The notes under the pieces: model-generated
What the model saw: the letters and a program-made list of their open reading frames with translations, nothing else
What the model was told of the DNA's origin: nothing
The model's database searches: none
In this document: positions 33,243-42,033 of the stretch, piece after piece
Layout of the letters: every line of letters begins with the position of its first letter
How positions within the stretch are numbered: position 1 is the stretch's first letter
Translations under genes and position numbers: made by a program
Assembly: GCA_900320905.1 (NCBI GenBank)
Contig: ONTZ01000023.1
Span: 1 to 46,225 of the forward strand
Source of the DNA: an uncultured Prevotella sp.
Lineage (GTDB): Bacteria > Bacteroidota > Bacteroidia > Bacteroidales > Bacteroidaceae
Direction of reading: 5' to 3'
Length of the DNA: 46,225 bases

Positions 33243-34364
33243 TCAAACCAGCATCAGTTCGCTGATGATCATGTCGCTGACGAAGAGGCCTCGGCGGGTG
33301 AGGACGAGGTGATTGGAAAGGGTGATATGGAGCAGCCCGTCGTTGAGGAAACGGCGGGCATTTTTGATGGCATAGTCGCGATGACGGTCGGAGAGGGTAG
33401 TGAGGTCGAGACCTTCACGGGTGCGAAGGGTGACGGTGAGACGGTCGTTGTAACGGGTGTCGCCTTCGATGGTCTCAGCGTCAAAAAGACGCTTGCCGCG
33501 CTCCATGCCCTCAATGTATTGGTGGATATCGGCAATGTTCCAACTGCGGGTATGGCCGTCGTAGGAGTGGGCGGCCGCACCCAGACCGATGTAAGGGATG
33601 CCGTTCCAGTATGCGGAGTTGTGGCGGGAACGGAAACCGGGACGGGCGAAGTTGGAGATTTCGTAGTGCTCGTAGCCTGCGGATGTGAGGCGGTCGATAA
33701 GGAGTTCGTACATCGAGCGCTCTGTCTCTTCATCGCAAATCATCGTGACAGGTTCTTCATCCGCTGCCATGATTCTCGCCAGAGGCGTGCCTTCCTCGAT
33801 GGTGAGGCAGTAGGCGGAGAGATGTTCAACGTTGAGGGAGAGGGCGGCGGTGATGTCGGCCTGCCAGTCATTGAGCGTTTCGTCGGGAAAACCATACATC
33901 AGGTCGATGCTGATGTTCCTGATGCCATTGTCGCGCAGGCGCTCCAGTGCTTCTGCCACTTGGTGCGAGGTATGGCGGCGGTGCAACCATTTCAGTCGTT
34001 TGTCGTCGAAGGTCTGGGCTCCCATCGACACGCGGTTGACAGGCAACCAGCACAGTCCGTCAGCAAATGCCTCTGTCACATCGTCGGGGTTCATCTCGAT
34101 GGTCACTTCGGCATCTGGTGACACCTTATTATATTTATATATGGCATCAAAAATCTGATGCAGTTGGGGAATCGTTAGTTGCGACGGCGTCCCACCACCG
34201 AGATAAATGGTCTCGATGTCCTGTTCGTCCGAGGGGCGCAGCGCCATCTCCTTGCAGAGTGCTTCGACGTACCGCTGACGGAGGTCGAGGGCGGTCGTTG
34301 AATAGAAGCCGCAATAGATGCAACGGCTCCTGCAAAACGGAATATGTATGTATAATCCTGCCAT
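33243..34364 (-). CDS. hemW: Radical SAM heme chaperone HemW
   Basis: HemW is a HemN-like radical SAM protein that binds and inserts heme and lacks coproporphyrinogen oxidase activity. The 373 residues start MAGLYIHIPFC with the cluster motif CRSRCIYCGF (Cys11, 15, 18). They continue with YLGGGTPSQL, VTIEMNPDDV, NRVSMGAQTFDD, SIDLMYGFPDE, LSAYCLTIEEGTPL and a HemN C-terminal domain (RYNDRLTVTLRTREGLDL). The N-terminal extension and extra Cys that mark true HemN are absent. It stands alone on the minus strand between the gene-poor stretch and the EF-G gene. Confidence 0.92.
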   Translation of the reverse strand: MAGLYIHIPFCRSRCIYCGFYSTTALDLRQRYVEALCKEMALRPSDEQDIETIYLGGGTPSQLTIPQLHQIFDAIYKYNKVSPDAEVTIEMNPDDVTEAFADGLCWLPVNRVSMGAQTFDDKRLKWLHRRHTSHQVAEALERLRDNGIRNISIDLMYGFPDETLNDWQADITAALSLNVEHLSAYCLTIEEGTPLARIMAADEEPVTMICDEETERSMYELLIDRLTSAGYEHYEISNFARPGFRSRHNSAYWNGIPYIGLGAAAHSYDGHTRSWNIADIHQYIEGMERGKRLFDAETIEGDTRYNDRLTVTLRTREGLDLTTLSDRHRDYAIKNARRFLNDGLLHITLSNHLVLTRRGLFVSDMIISELMLV

Positions 34365-34410
34365 TCTGGCGGTAAAATTACTAATTTTGTTTAATAATAG
34401 AAAGATTTCT

Positions 34411-34442
34411 TTGGTAATTTCTGAAAAAATGTCTAATTTAGC
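34411..34442 (+). promoter_or_regulatory. Promoter of the EF-G paralogue
   Basis: TTG (34411-34413) is followed after 20 bases by TAATTTAGC (34434-34442), one mismatch from the -7 consensus. The gene starts 40 bases further on. Confidence 0.6.
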
Positions 34443-34481
34443 GCACTCAAAACGAATAATTTACCTAAAAAACCAACTGAT

Positions 34482-36641
34482 ATGAAGATTTATCAAACAA
34501 ACGAGATCAAGAACATCGCACTCATTGGCAGTGCGGGTAGCGGCAAGACCACTCTTGCCGAGGCAATGCTTTTCGAAGCAGGTATTATCAAGCGTCGCGG
34601 TACTGTTGAGCAGAAGAATACCGTGAGCGACTACTTCCCCGTGGAGCAGGAGTACGGCTACAGCGTGTTCTCCACCGTCTTCCATGTGGAGTGGAACAAC
34701 AAGAAACTGAATATCATCGACTGCCCAGGCTCAGATGACTTCGTGGGAGGTGCCATCACCGCCTTGAACGTGACGGACCAGGCTGTCATCCTCGTCAACG
34801 GCCAGTACGGGCCCGAGGTAGGCACGATGAATGCTTTCCGTAATACGGAGAAGTTCCAGAAGCCCGTCATCTTCCTGGTGAACCAGTTGGATCGCGATAA
34901 CTGTGACTTCGACCAGATTCTCGCCCGTCTGAAAGAGATCTATGGCCCCAACTGCGTGCCTGTACAGTATCCGATTGCTACAGGTGCCGGCTTCAACAGC
35001 GTGATTGACGTGCTGCTGATGAAGAAGTACTCTTGGAAGCCCGAGGGTGGTGCACCCATCATCGAGGACATCCCTGCCGACCAGTTGGATAAGGCCAAGG
35101 AGATGAAGGCTGCCCTCGTGGAGGCTGCCGCTGCCGGTGATGACGCACTGATGGAGAAGTTCTTTGAGACCGAAGACCTCAGCGAGGATGAGATGCGTGA
35201 GGGTATCCGTAAGGGTCTTATCACACGTAGCATCTTCCCTGTGTTCTGCGTCTGTGCAGGTCGTGATATGGGTGTGCGCCGTCTGATGGAGTTCCTTGGC
35301 AACGTGGTTCCTTTCGTCAGCGAGTCACCGAAGGTGAAGAACACTGCTGGCAAGGAGATTACTCCCGACACCGCTGGTCCTGCTTCGCTCTACTTCTTCA
35401 AGACAGGTGTGGAGCCACACATCGGTGAGGTGTCTTACTTCAAGGTGATGAGCGGTTCTGTGAAGAGCGGCGACGACCTGACAAACGCCGATCGTGGCTC
35501 AAAGGAGCGTATCGGTACACTCTATGCCTGCGCCGGTGCTAACCGTGTACAGGTAGATCAACTCAATGCCGGTGATATCGGCTGTACCGTGAAACTGAAG
35601 GACGTGAAGACGGGTAACACCCTGAATGGTAAGGATGCCGACAATAAGTTTGATTTCATTGTTTATCCGAACTCGAAGTATTCTCGTGCCATCAAGGCCA
35701 TCAACGAGTCCGAGACCGAGAAGATGATGTCTGCCCTGAACAAGATGCGTCAGGAGGATCCCACATGGGTTGTCGAGCAGTCGAAGGAGTTGCGTCAGAT
35801 TATCGTTCACGGACAGGGCGAGTTCCACCTCCGCACTTTGAAGTGGCGTATGGAGAACAATGAGAAGATCCAAATTGAATATCTCGAGCCGAAGATTCCG
35901 TATCGTGAGACCATCACGAAGATGGCCCGTGCCGACTACCGTCACAAGAAACAATCGGGTGGTGCCGGTCAGTTCGGTGAAGTCCATCTGATTGTGGAGC
36001 CGTATCAGGACGGTATGCCCGATCCTACATCGTTCACCATCAATGGCCAGGAGTTCAAGATGAACATCAAGTCGAAGGAAGAGAAGGATCTGGAGTGGGG
36101 CGGCAAACTCGTCTTCATCAACAGTGTCGTCGGTGGTGCCATCGATATGCGCTTCATGCCCGCTATTTTGAAGGGTGTCATGGAACGTATGGAGCAGGGT
36201 CCGTTGACTGGCTCTTATGCCCGTGACGTTCGCGTTATCGTCTACGACGGTAAGATGCACCCGGTTGACTCTAATGAACTGTCGTTCATGTTGGCAGCCC
36301 GTAATGCCTTCAGTGCCGCCTTCAAGGAGGCAGGTCCTAAGGTGTTGGAGCCAATCTACGACCTCGAAGTGCTTGTGCCCGCCGACTATATGGGTGATGT
36401 GATGAGTGACCTTCAGGGTCGTCGCGCCATCATCATGGGTATGGACAGCGAGGCTGGCTATCAGAAACTCTCTGCCAAGATTCCTCTCAAGGAACTTGCC
36501 AGTTACTCCATCGCACTCAGTTCGCTGACCGGTGGCCGTGCTTCGTTCAATACCAAGTTCTCTTCATACGAACTGGTTCCGAACGACATCCAGCAGGCGC
36601 TGATCAAGCAGCACGAGGAAGAAATGAAGGAAGAAGACTAA
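34482..36641 (+). CDS. Elongation factor G paralogue (EF-G2 type) with altered GTPase motifs
   Basis: The 719 residues have the five-domain EF-G layout, with the domain IV region around 480-600 (RADYRHKKQSGGAGQFGEV) and domain V at the end. The GTPase motifs depart from canonical EF-G: G1 is GSAGSGKTT (16-24) in place of AHIDAGKTT; switch I ends YGYSV where RGITI is expected; G3 is DCPGSDDF (80-87), so Ser84 replaces the catalytic His; G4 is NQLD in place of NKMD. A Bacteroides thetaiotaomicron paralogue, EF-G2, has been reported to drive translocation without GTP hydrolysis and to matter in the gut under carbon limitation. This gene has the same hallmarks. It is monocistronic, with its own promoter and terminator. 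Confidence 0.9.
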   Translation: MKIYQTNEIKNIALIGSAGSGKTTLAEAMLFEAGIIKRRGTVEQKNTVSDYFPVEQEYGYSVFSTVFHVEWNNKKLNIIDCPGSDDFVGGAITALNVTDQAVILVNGQYGPEVGTMNAFRNTEKFQKPVIFLVNQLDRDNCDFDQILARLKEIYGPNCVPVQYPIATGAGFNSVIDVLLMKKYSWKPEGGAPIIEDIPADQLDKAKEMKAALVEAAAAGDDALMEKFFETEDLSEDEMREGIRKGLITRSIFPVFCVCAGRDMGVRRLMEFLGNVVPFVSESPKVKNTAGKEITPDTAGPASLYFFKTGVEPHIGEVSYFKVMSGSVKSGDDLTNADRGSKERIGTLYACAGANRVQVDQLNAGDIGCTVKLKDVKTGNTLNGKDADNKFDFIVYPNSKYSRAIKAINESETEKMMSALNKMRQEDPTWVVEQSKELRQIIVHGQGEFHLRTLKWRMENNEKIQIEYLEPKIPYRETITKMARADYRHKKQSGGAGQFGEVHLIVEPYQDGMPDPTSFTINGQEFKMNIKSKEEKDLEWGGKLVFINSVVGGAIDMRFMPAILKGVMERMEQGPLTGSYARDVRVIVYDGKMHPVDSNELSFMLAARNAFSAAFKEAGPKVLEPIYDLEVLVPADYMGDVMSDLQGRRAIIMGMDSEAGYQKLSAKIPLKELASYSIALSSLTGGRASFNTKFSSYELVPNDIQQALIKQHEEEMKEED

Positions 36642-36648
36642 AAAATTT

Positions 36649-36672
36649 AATCCCCGCCAACCGGCGGGGATT
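36649..36672. terminator. Bidirectional terminator between the EF-G paralogue and ansA
   Basis: AATCCCCGCC and GGCGGGGATT form a perfect 10-bp stem with loop AACC. It lies between two convergent genes, 8 bases after one stop and 6 bases after the other. On the minus strand AAATTTTTTAG follows the stem. Confidence 0.9.
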
Positions 36673-36677
36673 AATAT

Positions 36678-37709
36678 TTATATCGTCATTTCGCCTCGGA
36701 TGCTCTGTTGCATCATGGTGCGCACGGTGTCAGGATCATCGGGATGGTGGCTTTGGAGATACATCAGTTTGGTGACGGCACTCTCTACCGTCATGTCACG
36801 TCCGCTGATGACACCAGCCTCTTGCAGATGATAGCCGCAGTCGTAGCGTGACATCTCGACGGCACCTTGCAGGCACTGGCTGACATTCACAATCACTTTG
36901 CCGTTCTTCGTTCCTTCTTTGAGGGCATTCAGCAACCAGGGCGATTGCGGGGCGTTGCCAGAGCCGAAGGTACGCATCACGATAGCCTTCAAGTTGGGTG
37001 TGTGGATGATGTGTCGTATCAGGTCTTCGCGGATGCCCGGGAAGAGCGAGAAGATAATCACATTGTTGTCGAGGCGGAAGTGGGGCGTCATCGGTTTCGA
37101 GAAGTCTGGCTTCAGGATACGTTCCTGATGATAGGCGATATTCACGCCTGCATCCACGAGGTGCGGATAGTTGAACGACTCAAAGGCGTTGAACTCCTCG
37201 GCACTCTGCTTCGTGGTACGGTTGCCGCGCAACAGGTGCGAGTTGAAGTAGATGCCTACCTCGGGTACTAAGGCGTGTCCTTCCTCGTCGCAGGCGGCAG
37301 CAATCTCTATCGAGGAGATGAGGTTCTCCTTGCCGTCGGTACGTAACTGTCCGATGGGCAGTTGCGAGCCGGTGAAAATGACGGGCTTCGTCAGATTCTC
37401 CAACATATAGGACAGGGCAGAGGCGGTGTAGGCCATTGTATCCGTACCGTGCAGCACCACGAAGCCATCGTACTGCCAGTAGTGGTCGGCGATGCAGTGG
37501 CTGAGATCTGTCCACAGGGCGGGTGTCATGTCGCTGGAATCGATGGGCGGATCGAACTGGAAGGTCTCAATACAAGTATCAAACTGCCTGAGTTCAGGTA
37601 CATTATTCAGCAGGTGCTCGAAGTCGAAGGGTTCCAAGGCACCCGTTTGCGGGTTACGGTTCATGCCGATGGTTCCGCCGGTATAGATCAGAAGTATTCT
37701 CCGTTGCAT
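36678..37709 (-). CDS. ansA: Type I L-asparaginase
   Basis: The enzyme hydrolyses asparagine to aspartate and ammonia in the cytoplasm. The chosen ATG (MQRRILLIYTGGTIGM) gives 343 residues. An ATG 11 codons upstream lies within the minus-strand promoter box at 37739-37747 and is rejected. Catalytic motifs are YTGGTIG (Thr near residue 11) and VVLHGTDTMAYTASAL (Thr, Asp). The C-terminal domain (VIVNVSQCLQGAVEMSRYDCG) is of the cytoplasmic AnsA type, with no signal peptide. It is divergent from uxaC. Confidence 0.94.
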   Translation of the reverse strand: MQRRILLIYTGGTIGMNRNPQTGALEPFDFEHLLNNVPELRQFDTCIETFQFDPPIDSSDMTPALWTDLSHCIADHYWQYDGFVVLHGTDTMAYTASALSYMLENLTKPVIFTGSQLPIGQLRTDGKENLISSIEIAAACDEEGHALVPEVGIYFNSHLLRGNRTTKQSAEEFNAFESFNYPHLVDAGVNIAYHQERILKPDFSKPMTPHFRLDNNVIIFSLFPGIREDLIRHIIHTPNLKAIVMRTFGSGNAPQSPWLLNALKEGTKNGKVIVNVSQCLQGAVEMSRYDCGYHLQEAGVISGRDMTVESAVTKLMYLQSHHPDDPDTVRTMMQQSIRGEMTI

Positions 37710-37738
37710 AAAGAAAACATCTATGTTAATAATTTGTT

Positions 37739-37747
37739 GCAAAGATA
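37739..37747 (-). promoter_or_regulatory. -7 promoter box of ansA
   Basis: The minus strand reads TATCTTTGC, a perfect -7 box, 29 bases before the ansA ATG at 37709. It faces away from the uxaC box 24 bases further right. Confidence 0.65.
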
Positions 37748-37770
37748 GTGATTTTATGGGAAATTATTGC

Positions 37771-37779
37771 TATCTTTGC
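37771..37779 (+). promoter_or_regulatory. -7 promoter box of uxaC
   Basis: TATCTTTGC lies 36 bases before the uxaC ATG at 37816, back to back with the ansA box. Their -33 regions overlap, so the two promoters may compete. Confidence 0.65.
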
Positions 37780-37815
37780 ACAGAAATTCAAAATAAACTA
37801 AAAACAGATAGCAAT

Positions 37816-39222
37816 ATGAAGCAGTTCAATGACGACAATTTCGTTCTGGAGACTCAGGTGGCCCAGGACTTGTATCACAACTATGCGGCCAAGATGCCGA
37901 TTATCGACTACCACTGTCACCTCGATCCCGAGATGGTGGCCAACGACCACCGTTTCAAGTCCATCACCGAAGTGTGGCTGGGTGGTGACCACTACAAATG
38001 GCGTGCCATGCGCACCAACGGGGTGGAGGAGAAATACTGCACAGGCAAGGACACCAGCGACTGGGAGAAGTTCGAGAAGTGGGCCGAGACGGTGACCTAT
38101 TGTTTCCGCAACCCACTGTACCATTGGACACACTTGGAACTGAAGACCGCCTTCGGCATTACGAAGCAACTCTCGCCCAAGACGGCACGTGAGATATTCG
38201 ACGAGTGTAACGAAAAGTTGAAGCAGCCTGAATTCTCAGCCCGTGGCTTGATGAAGCACTACAACGTGGAGTGTGTCTGCACCACCGACGATCCGATCGA
38301 CGACCTGCATAGCCATATCGAGTACGCCAAGCATAAGGCCGATGATGACCCGAAGATGCTGCCCGCCTGGCGCCCCGACCGTGCGATGAACATCGAGAAG
38401 AAAGGCTTCGCTGTCTATGTCGACGAACTCTCGCACGTCAGCGGCACGGAAATCCGCCACTTTGCCGATATGGTAGATGCCTTGCAGAAACGCCACGACT
38501 TCTTTGCTGCACAGGGCTGCAAACTCTCCGACCACGGACTGGAAGAGTTCTATGACGAGCCCTACACCGACTCGCAGATAGAAACTATCTTCGAGAAGGC
38601 ACTGCGCGGGCAGCAACTCTCTGCCGTCGAGATACGCCAGTACAAGAATTGCTTCCTGACGGTAATGGCTGAGATGGATGCCGATGCCGACTGGACACAA
38701 CAGTTCCACTATGGTGCCATCCGTGACAACAATACGAAGATGTTCAAACTGATAGGGGCCGATACGGGCTTCGACTCTATCGGAGAGTTCAATACTGCCA
38801 AGGCCATGTCGCGTTTCCTCGACAATCTCTGCCAGCGCGATAAACTGACGCGTACCATCATCTACACGCTGAACCCCTGTGCCAACGAGATGATCGCCAC
38901 GATGCTCGGCAATTTCCAGGGCGGTGAACCGGGAAAGATACAGTTGGGCAGCGGCTGGTGGTTCAATGACCAGATGGACGGCATGATCAAGCAGATGAAT
39001 GCCCTCTCGGTATTGGGTCTGCTGTCGAGGTTCGTGGGCATGCTCACCGACTCGCGTTCGTTCCTCAGTTATCCGCGTCACGAGTATTTTCGTCGCATCC
39101 TCTGCAACCTCTTAGGCAACGACGTGGAGCGCGGTCTGCTGCCTTGCGATATGGAGATACTGGGTCGCATGGTGGAGGATATCAGTTATAATAACGCAAG
39201 AAGGTACTTCAAGTTTTATTAA
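37816..39222 (+). CDS. uxaC: Glucuronate (uronate) isomerase
   Basis: UxaC converts glucuronate to fructuronate and galacturonate to tagaturonate in uronic acid breakdown. The ATG at 37816, after the promoter box, gives 468 residues, the family length. Motifs include DYHCHLDPEMVANDHRF (metal-binding His pair, about 29-45), WLGGDHYKWRAMR, CTTDDPIDDL, AILGADTGFDS-type GADTGFDSIGEF and LTDSRSFLSYPRHEYFRRILCN. No other uronate gene is nearby. The cobalamin operon begins 29 bases downstream without an obvious promoter, so read-through is possible. Confidence 0.95.
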   Translation: MKQFNDDNFVLETQVAQDLYHNYAAKMPIIDYHCHLDPEMVANDHRFKSITEVWLGGDHYKWRAMRTNGVEEKYCTGKDTSDWEKFEKWAETVTYCFRNPLYHWTHLELKTAFGITKQLSPKTAREIFDECNEKLKQPEFSARGLMKHYNVECVCTTDDPIDDLHSHIEYAKHKADDDPKMLPAWRPDRAMNIEKKGFAVYVDELSHVSGTEIRHFADMVDALQKRHDFFAAQGCKLSDHGLEEFYDEPYTDSQIETIFEKALRGQQLSAVEIRQYKNCFLTVMAEMDADADWTQQFHYGAIRDNNTKMFKLIGADTGFDSIGEFNTAKAMSRFLDNLCQRDKLTRTIIYTLNPCANEMIATMLGNFQGGEPGKIQLGSGWWFNDQMDGMIKQMNALSVLGLLSRFVGMLTDSRSFLSYPRHEYFRRILCNLLGNDVERGLLPCDMEILGRMVEDISYNNARRYFKFY

Positions 39223-39251
39223 CCATTTTCATTCTCTACAGTTTATAAACG

Positions 39252-40571
39252 ATGGACTCACGAAGTGTAAAAAACAAAAAGGCTTTCCTCATCGCAGCAC
39301 CTGCCAGTGGCTCTGGTAAGACAACGATAGCCCGGGGTATGATGGCAATGTTGGCGTTGAAGGGGTATCATGTACAGCCGTTCAAATGCGGCCCGGATTA
39401 TATCGATACGAAATTTCATGAGACTGTGTGCGGGCATCCGAGCATCAACCTCGATACGTTTATGACGACGCCAGACCATGTGCGGGAATTGTTTGCGCAC
39501 TATGGTGCCGATGCAGATTTTTGTATCGTGGAGGGGATGATGGGTCTCTTTGACGGTTACGACAGAGATTGTGGTTCGTCGGCAGAGATTGCCCGCATAC
39601 TGGACATCCCCGTGGTGTTGGTGGTGGATGCGAAGTCGGCAGCCTATTCGACGGCGGCATTGTTACAAGGATTCCTCAACTTTCGCAAGGATGTGCGCTT
39701 TGCAGGTGTCATCTTTAATAAGGTGGGGTCGCCCAAACATGTCAGTATACTCCGTCAGGTGTGCGAGGATCTGGGTGTGCCATGCTTAGGCTGTCTGCTG
39801 AAAGATGAAGAACTAGAACAAGACTCCCGCTACTTGGGGCTTGACTTCTCAATAATCCCTCAGTCCTTTTATCTGTCGCAACTGCTATGGAAGAACCTGG
39901 ATCGGGAAGAACTCCTCCGCCAGACAGTTTCCACGGAGGAAACTCCTGGTTCCCACGGAGGAAACCCCAAGTTTACTCCGAGTAAACAGAGAGTTCTCAT
40001 GGCTCAAAACTTTGAGAGTTTCTCGTTCTTCTATCGGGAAAACGTCAAAAGATTCTCATCGGTAGCGTTTTTCGACCCAGAGAAGGACGTGCCGGACTTT
40101 AGCGGTATCGACTTGCTTTACCTGCCTGGCGGCTATCCTGAGAAACATGCGGAGGCACTGACTGGCAACGAAGCCTGTCGCAAGGCCATCAAGGACTTTG
40201 TGGAACAGGGTGGGAGAGTGGTTGCCGAGTGTGGCGGTATGATGTACCTTTGCAACAATATCATGACTGACGAGGGTGACTATCCGATGTGTGGTGTATT
40301 GCCCTATACCATCACAGCCCGTCAGGCAGATCGAAAACTCTCATTAGGGTACCGTCGTTTTGAACTGGACGGGAAAGAATATCGGGGACATGAGTTCCAT
40401 TATACGCAGTTCTATAGAGGTGAGGGGCAAGATGTAAGAGGTGAGAAAATGGAGTCTGCCGTTCAGGTATTTGATGCCAAGGGAGAACCCGTTGATACCC
40501 CAGTGCTCAGATATAAGAATGTCTTAGCAAGTTACACGCATCTCTATGATATCAGCCAATTCTGTGTCTAG
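39252..40571 (+). CDS. cbiA: Cobyrinate a,c-diamide synthase (CbiA/CobB)
   Basis: The enzyme amidates carboxylates a and c of cobyrinate using glutamine and ATP. Of 439 residues, the N-terminal ATP-binding domain starts with LIAAPASGSGKTTIARG (about 12-28) and has FKCGPDYIDTKFH, VEGMMGLFDGY and VFNKVGSPKH-type IFNKVGSPKH. The C-terminal glutamine amidotransferase domain has LLYLPGGYPEKHA and the nucleophile Cys in VVAECGGMMYL, with HEFHYTQF. The linker between the domains (about 226-246) is encoded by three 17-bp palindromes. It overlaps the cobyric acid synthase gene by 26 bases. Confidence 0.93.
   Translation: MDSRSVKNKKAFLIAAPASGSGKTTIARGMMAMLALKGYHVQPFKCGPDYIDTKFHETVCGHPSINLDTFMTTPDHVRELFAHYGADADFCIVEGMMGLFDGYDRDCGSSAEIARILDIPVVLVVDAKSAAYSTAALLQGFLNFRKDVRFAGVIFNKVGSPKHVSILRQVCEDLGVPCLGCLLKDEELEQDSRYLGLDFSIIPQSFYLSQLLWKNLDREELLRQTVSTEETPGSHGGNPKFTPSKQRVLMAQNFESFSFFYRENVKRFSSVAFFDPEKDVPDFSGIDLLYLPGGYPEKHAEALTGNEACRKAIKDFVEQGGRVVAECGGMMYLCNNIMTDEGDYPMCGVLPYTITARQADRKLSLGYRRFELDGKEYRGHEFHYTQFYRGEGQDVRGEKMESAVQVFDAKGEPVDTPVLRYKNVLASYTHLYDISQFCV
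39927..39987. repeat. Three 17-bp palindromes inside cbiA
   Basis: GTTTCCACGGAGGAAAC (39927-39943), GTTCCCACGGAGGAAAC (39949-39965) and GTTTACTCCGAGTAAAC (39971-39987) recur at a period of exactly 22 bases. Each is an imperfect or perfect palindrome. They encode part of the inter-domain linker and do not break the frame. Confidence 0.85.
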
Positions 40572-42033
40572 ACTCCATCCCGTGATGTTTGCCGGGACGG
40601 GCAGCGATGTGGGTAAGAGCATCGTGGCGGCGGCTTTCTGTCGGATCTTCCGACAAGACGGCTATCACCCTGCTCCCTTCAAGGCACAGAACATGGCACT
40701 CAATTCATACGCCACCCCTGAAGGACTGGAGATCGGAAGAGCCCAGGCCGTGCAGGCTGAGGCGGCAGGTATTCCTTGTCATACGGATATGAACCCTCTG
40801 TTGCTCAAACCGCAGAGTGACCATACGTCGCAGGTTGTCTTGAACGGCAAACCCATCGGCAATAAGAATGCCTACGATTATTGGCGGCGCGGTGATTCTG
40901 ACATCGATTTCCGCAATGAGGTATGTGCCGCCTTTGACCGTTTGGCTGAACGGTATAATCCCATTGTGATGGAAGGGGCAGGGAGTATCTCGGAGATTAA
41001 CCTGCGTGATACGGACTTGGTGAACCTCCCGATGGCACGTCATGCCAAGGCGGATGTAATACTGGTTGGTGATATAGATCGCGGTGGCGTCTTTGCTTCC
41101 GTCTATGGCAGCATCGCCTTACAGACGCCAGAGGACAGAGAAATGATTAAGGGCATCATTATCAACAAGTTTCGTGGGGATATGCGACTGTTTGATGAAG
41201 GTCGTCGGATGTTGGAAGATATTTGTGGTATACCTATATTGGGCATCATACCTTATTATAAAGATATCCATATCGAGGAGGAGGATTCTGTGGCACTGGC
41301 GCGGAAATCATTCGAGGTTCAACAGGGAAAGGTGAACATCGCTGTTGTCATGTTGCAACATATCTCCAACTATACCGATTTCGACTCGTTGGAGCAGGAT
41401 TCTCGCATCCATCTTTTCTATACGAATAATGTGGAGGACATCCGTCAGGCAGATATCATCATCCTGCCAGGAACCAAGTCGACTGTTCATGACCTCTATG
41501 AACTGCGACGTAACGGATGTGCGCAGGCCATCTTTCAGGCACATCGCAACGGGGCATCTGTGTTGGGCATTTGTGGCGGTTACCAACTGATGGGTGTCGA
41601 GGTGTGCGACCCGGATCATATAGAGGGCGACATCGATTGCCTGCCTGGGCTTGGACTCCTTCCCGTCACTACCACAATGAGTGGCGAGAAGATGACGCGA
41701 CAGGTCGAGTGTGAATATGGGAAAGGCTACGAGATCCACATGGGGGAGACTCGTCCTTTCGGCGAGGCAAAGGCCGCTCCGTTATTGCATCTCAGCGACG
41801 GACGAGAGGACGGATACATCGTTGACAACAAATGTATGGGTACATACGTTCACGGCATCCTCGACAATCAGGCTTTTGTGGATTTCCTGTTGGAACCTTT
41901 CGCCGACAAGTTGAGTGCTACGAAGACATTCGACTATCAGGCTTTCAAGGAAGAACAATACAACAAACTCGCCGATCATGTCCGTCGCCATGTGGATATG
42001 CAGCGACTCTATCAGATATTAACCGATGACTAA
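40546..42033 (+). CDS. cobQ: Cobyric acid synthase
   Basis: This glutamine-dependent ligase amidates carboxylates b, d, e and g of adenosylcobyrinate a,c-diamide. The 495 residues have MFAGTGSDVGKSIVAAAFCRIF (about 14-35), PFKAQNMALNSY, EGAGSISEINLRDTDLVNLPMA, GDIDRGGVFAS and the amidotransferase Cys in VLGICGGYQLMG, with the final His in TYVHGILDN. The chosen ATG overlaps cbiA by 26 bases; a start at 40584 would remove the first 13 residues and is also possible. It overlaps cbiB by 8 bases. Confidence 0.95.
   Translation: MISANSVSRLHPVMFAGTGSDVGKSIVAAAFCRIFRQDGYHPAPFKAQNMALNSYATPEGLEIGRAQAVQAEAAGIPCHTDMNPLLLKPQSDHTSQVVLNGKPIGNKNAYDYWRRGDSDIDFRNEVCAAFDRLAERYNPIVMEGAGSISEINLRDTDLVNLPMARHAKADVILVGDIDRGGVFASVYGSIALQTPEDREMIKGIIINKFRGDMRLFDEGRRMLEDICGIPILGIIPYYKDIHIEEEDSVALARKSFEVQQGKVNIAVVMLQHISNYTDFDSLEQDSRIHLFYTNNVEDIRQADIIILPGTKSTVHDLYELRRNGCAQAIFQAHRNGASVLGICGGYQLMGVEVCDPDHIEGDIDCLPGLGLLPVTTTMSGEKMTRQVECEYGKGYEIHMGETRPFGEAKAAPLLHLSDGREDGYIVDNKCMGTYVHGILDNQAFVDFLLEPFADKLSATKTFDYQAFKEEQYNKLADHVRRHVDMQRLYQILTDD

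Noticed and set aside
33309-34121. 270-codon plus-strand frame
   Set aside because: It is the complement of hemW, whose cluster motif and length are unambiguous.
38236-39081. 281-codon minus-strand frame
   Set aside because: It is the complement of the conserved uxaC coding sequence and has no promoter or domain.
39223-39251. Cobalamin riboswitch before cbiA
   Set aside because: The gap is far too short and no B12-box-like sequence is visible.
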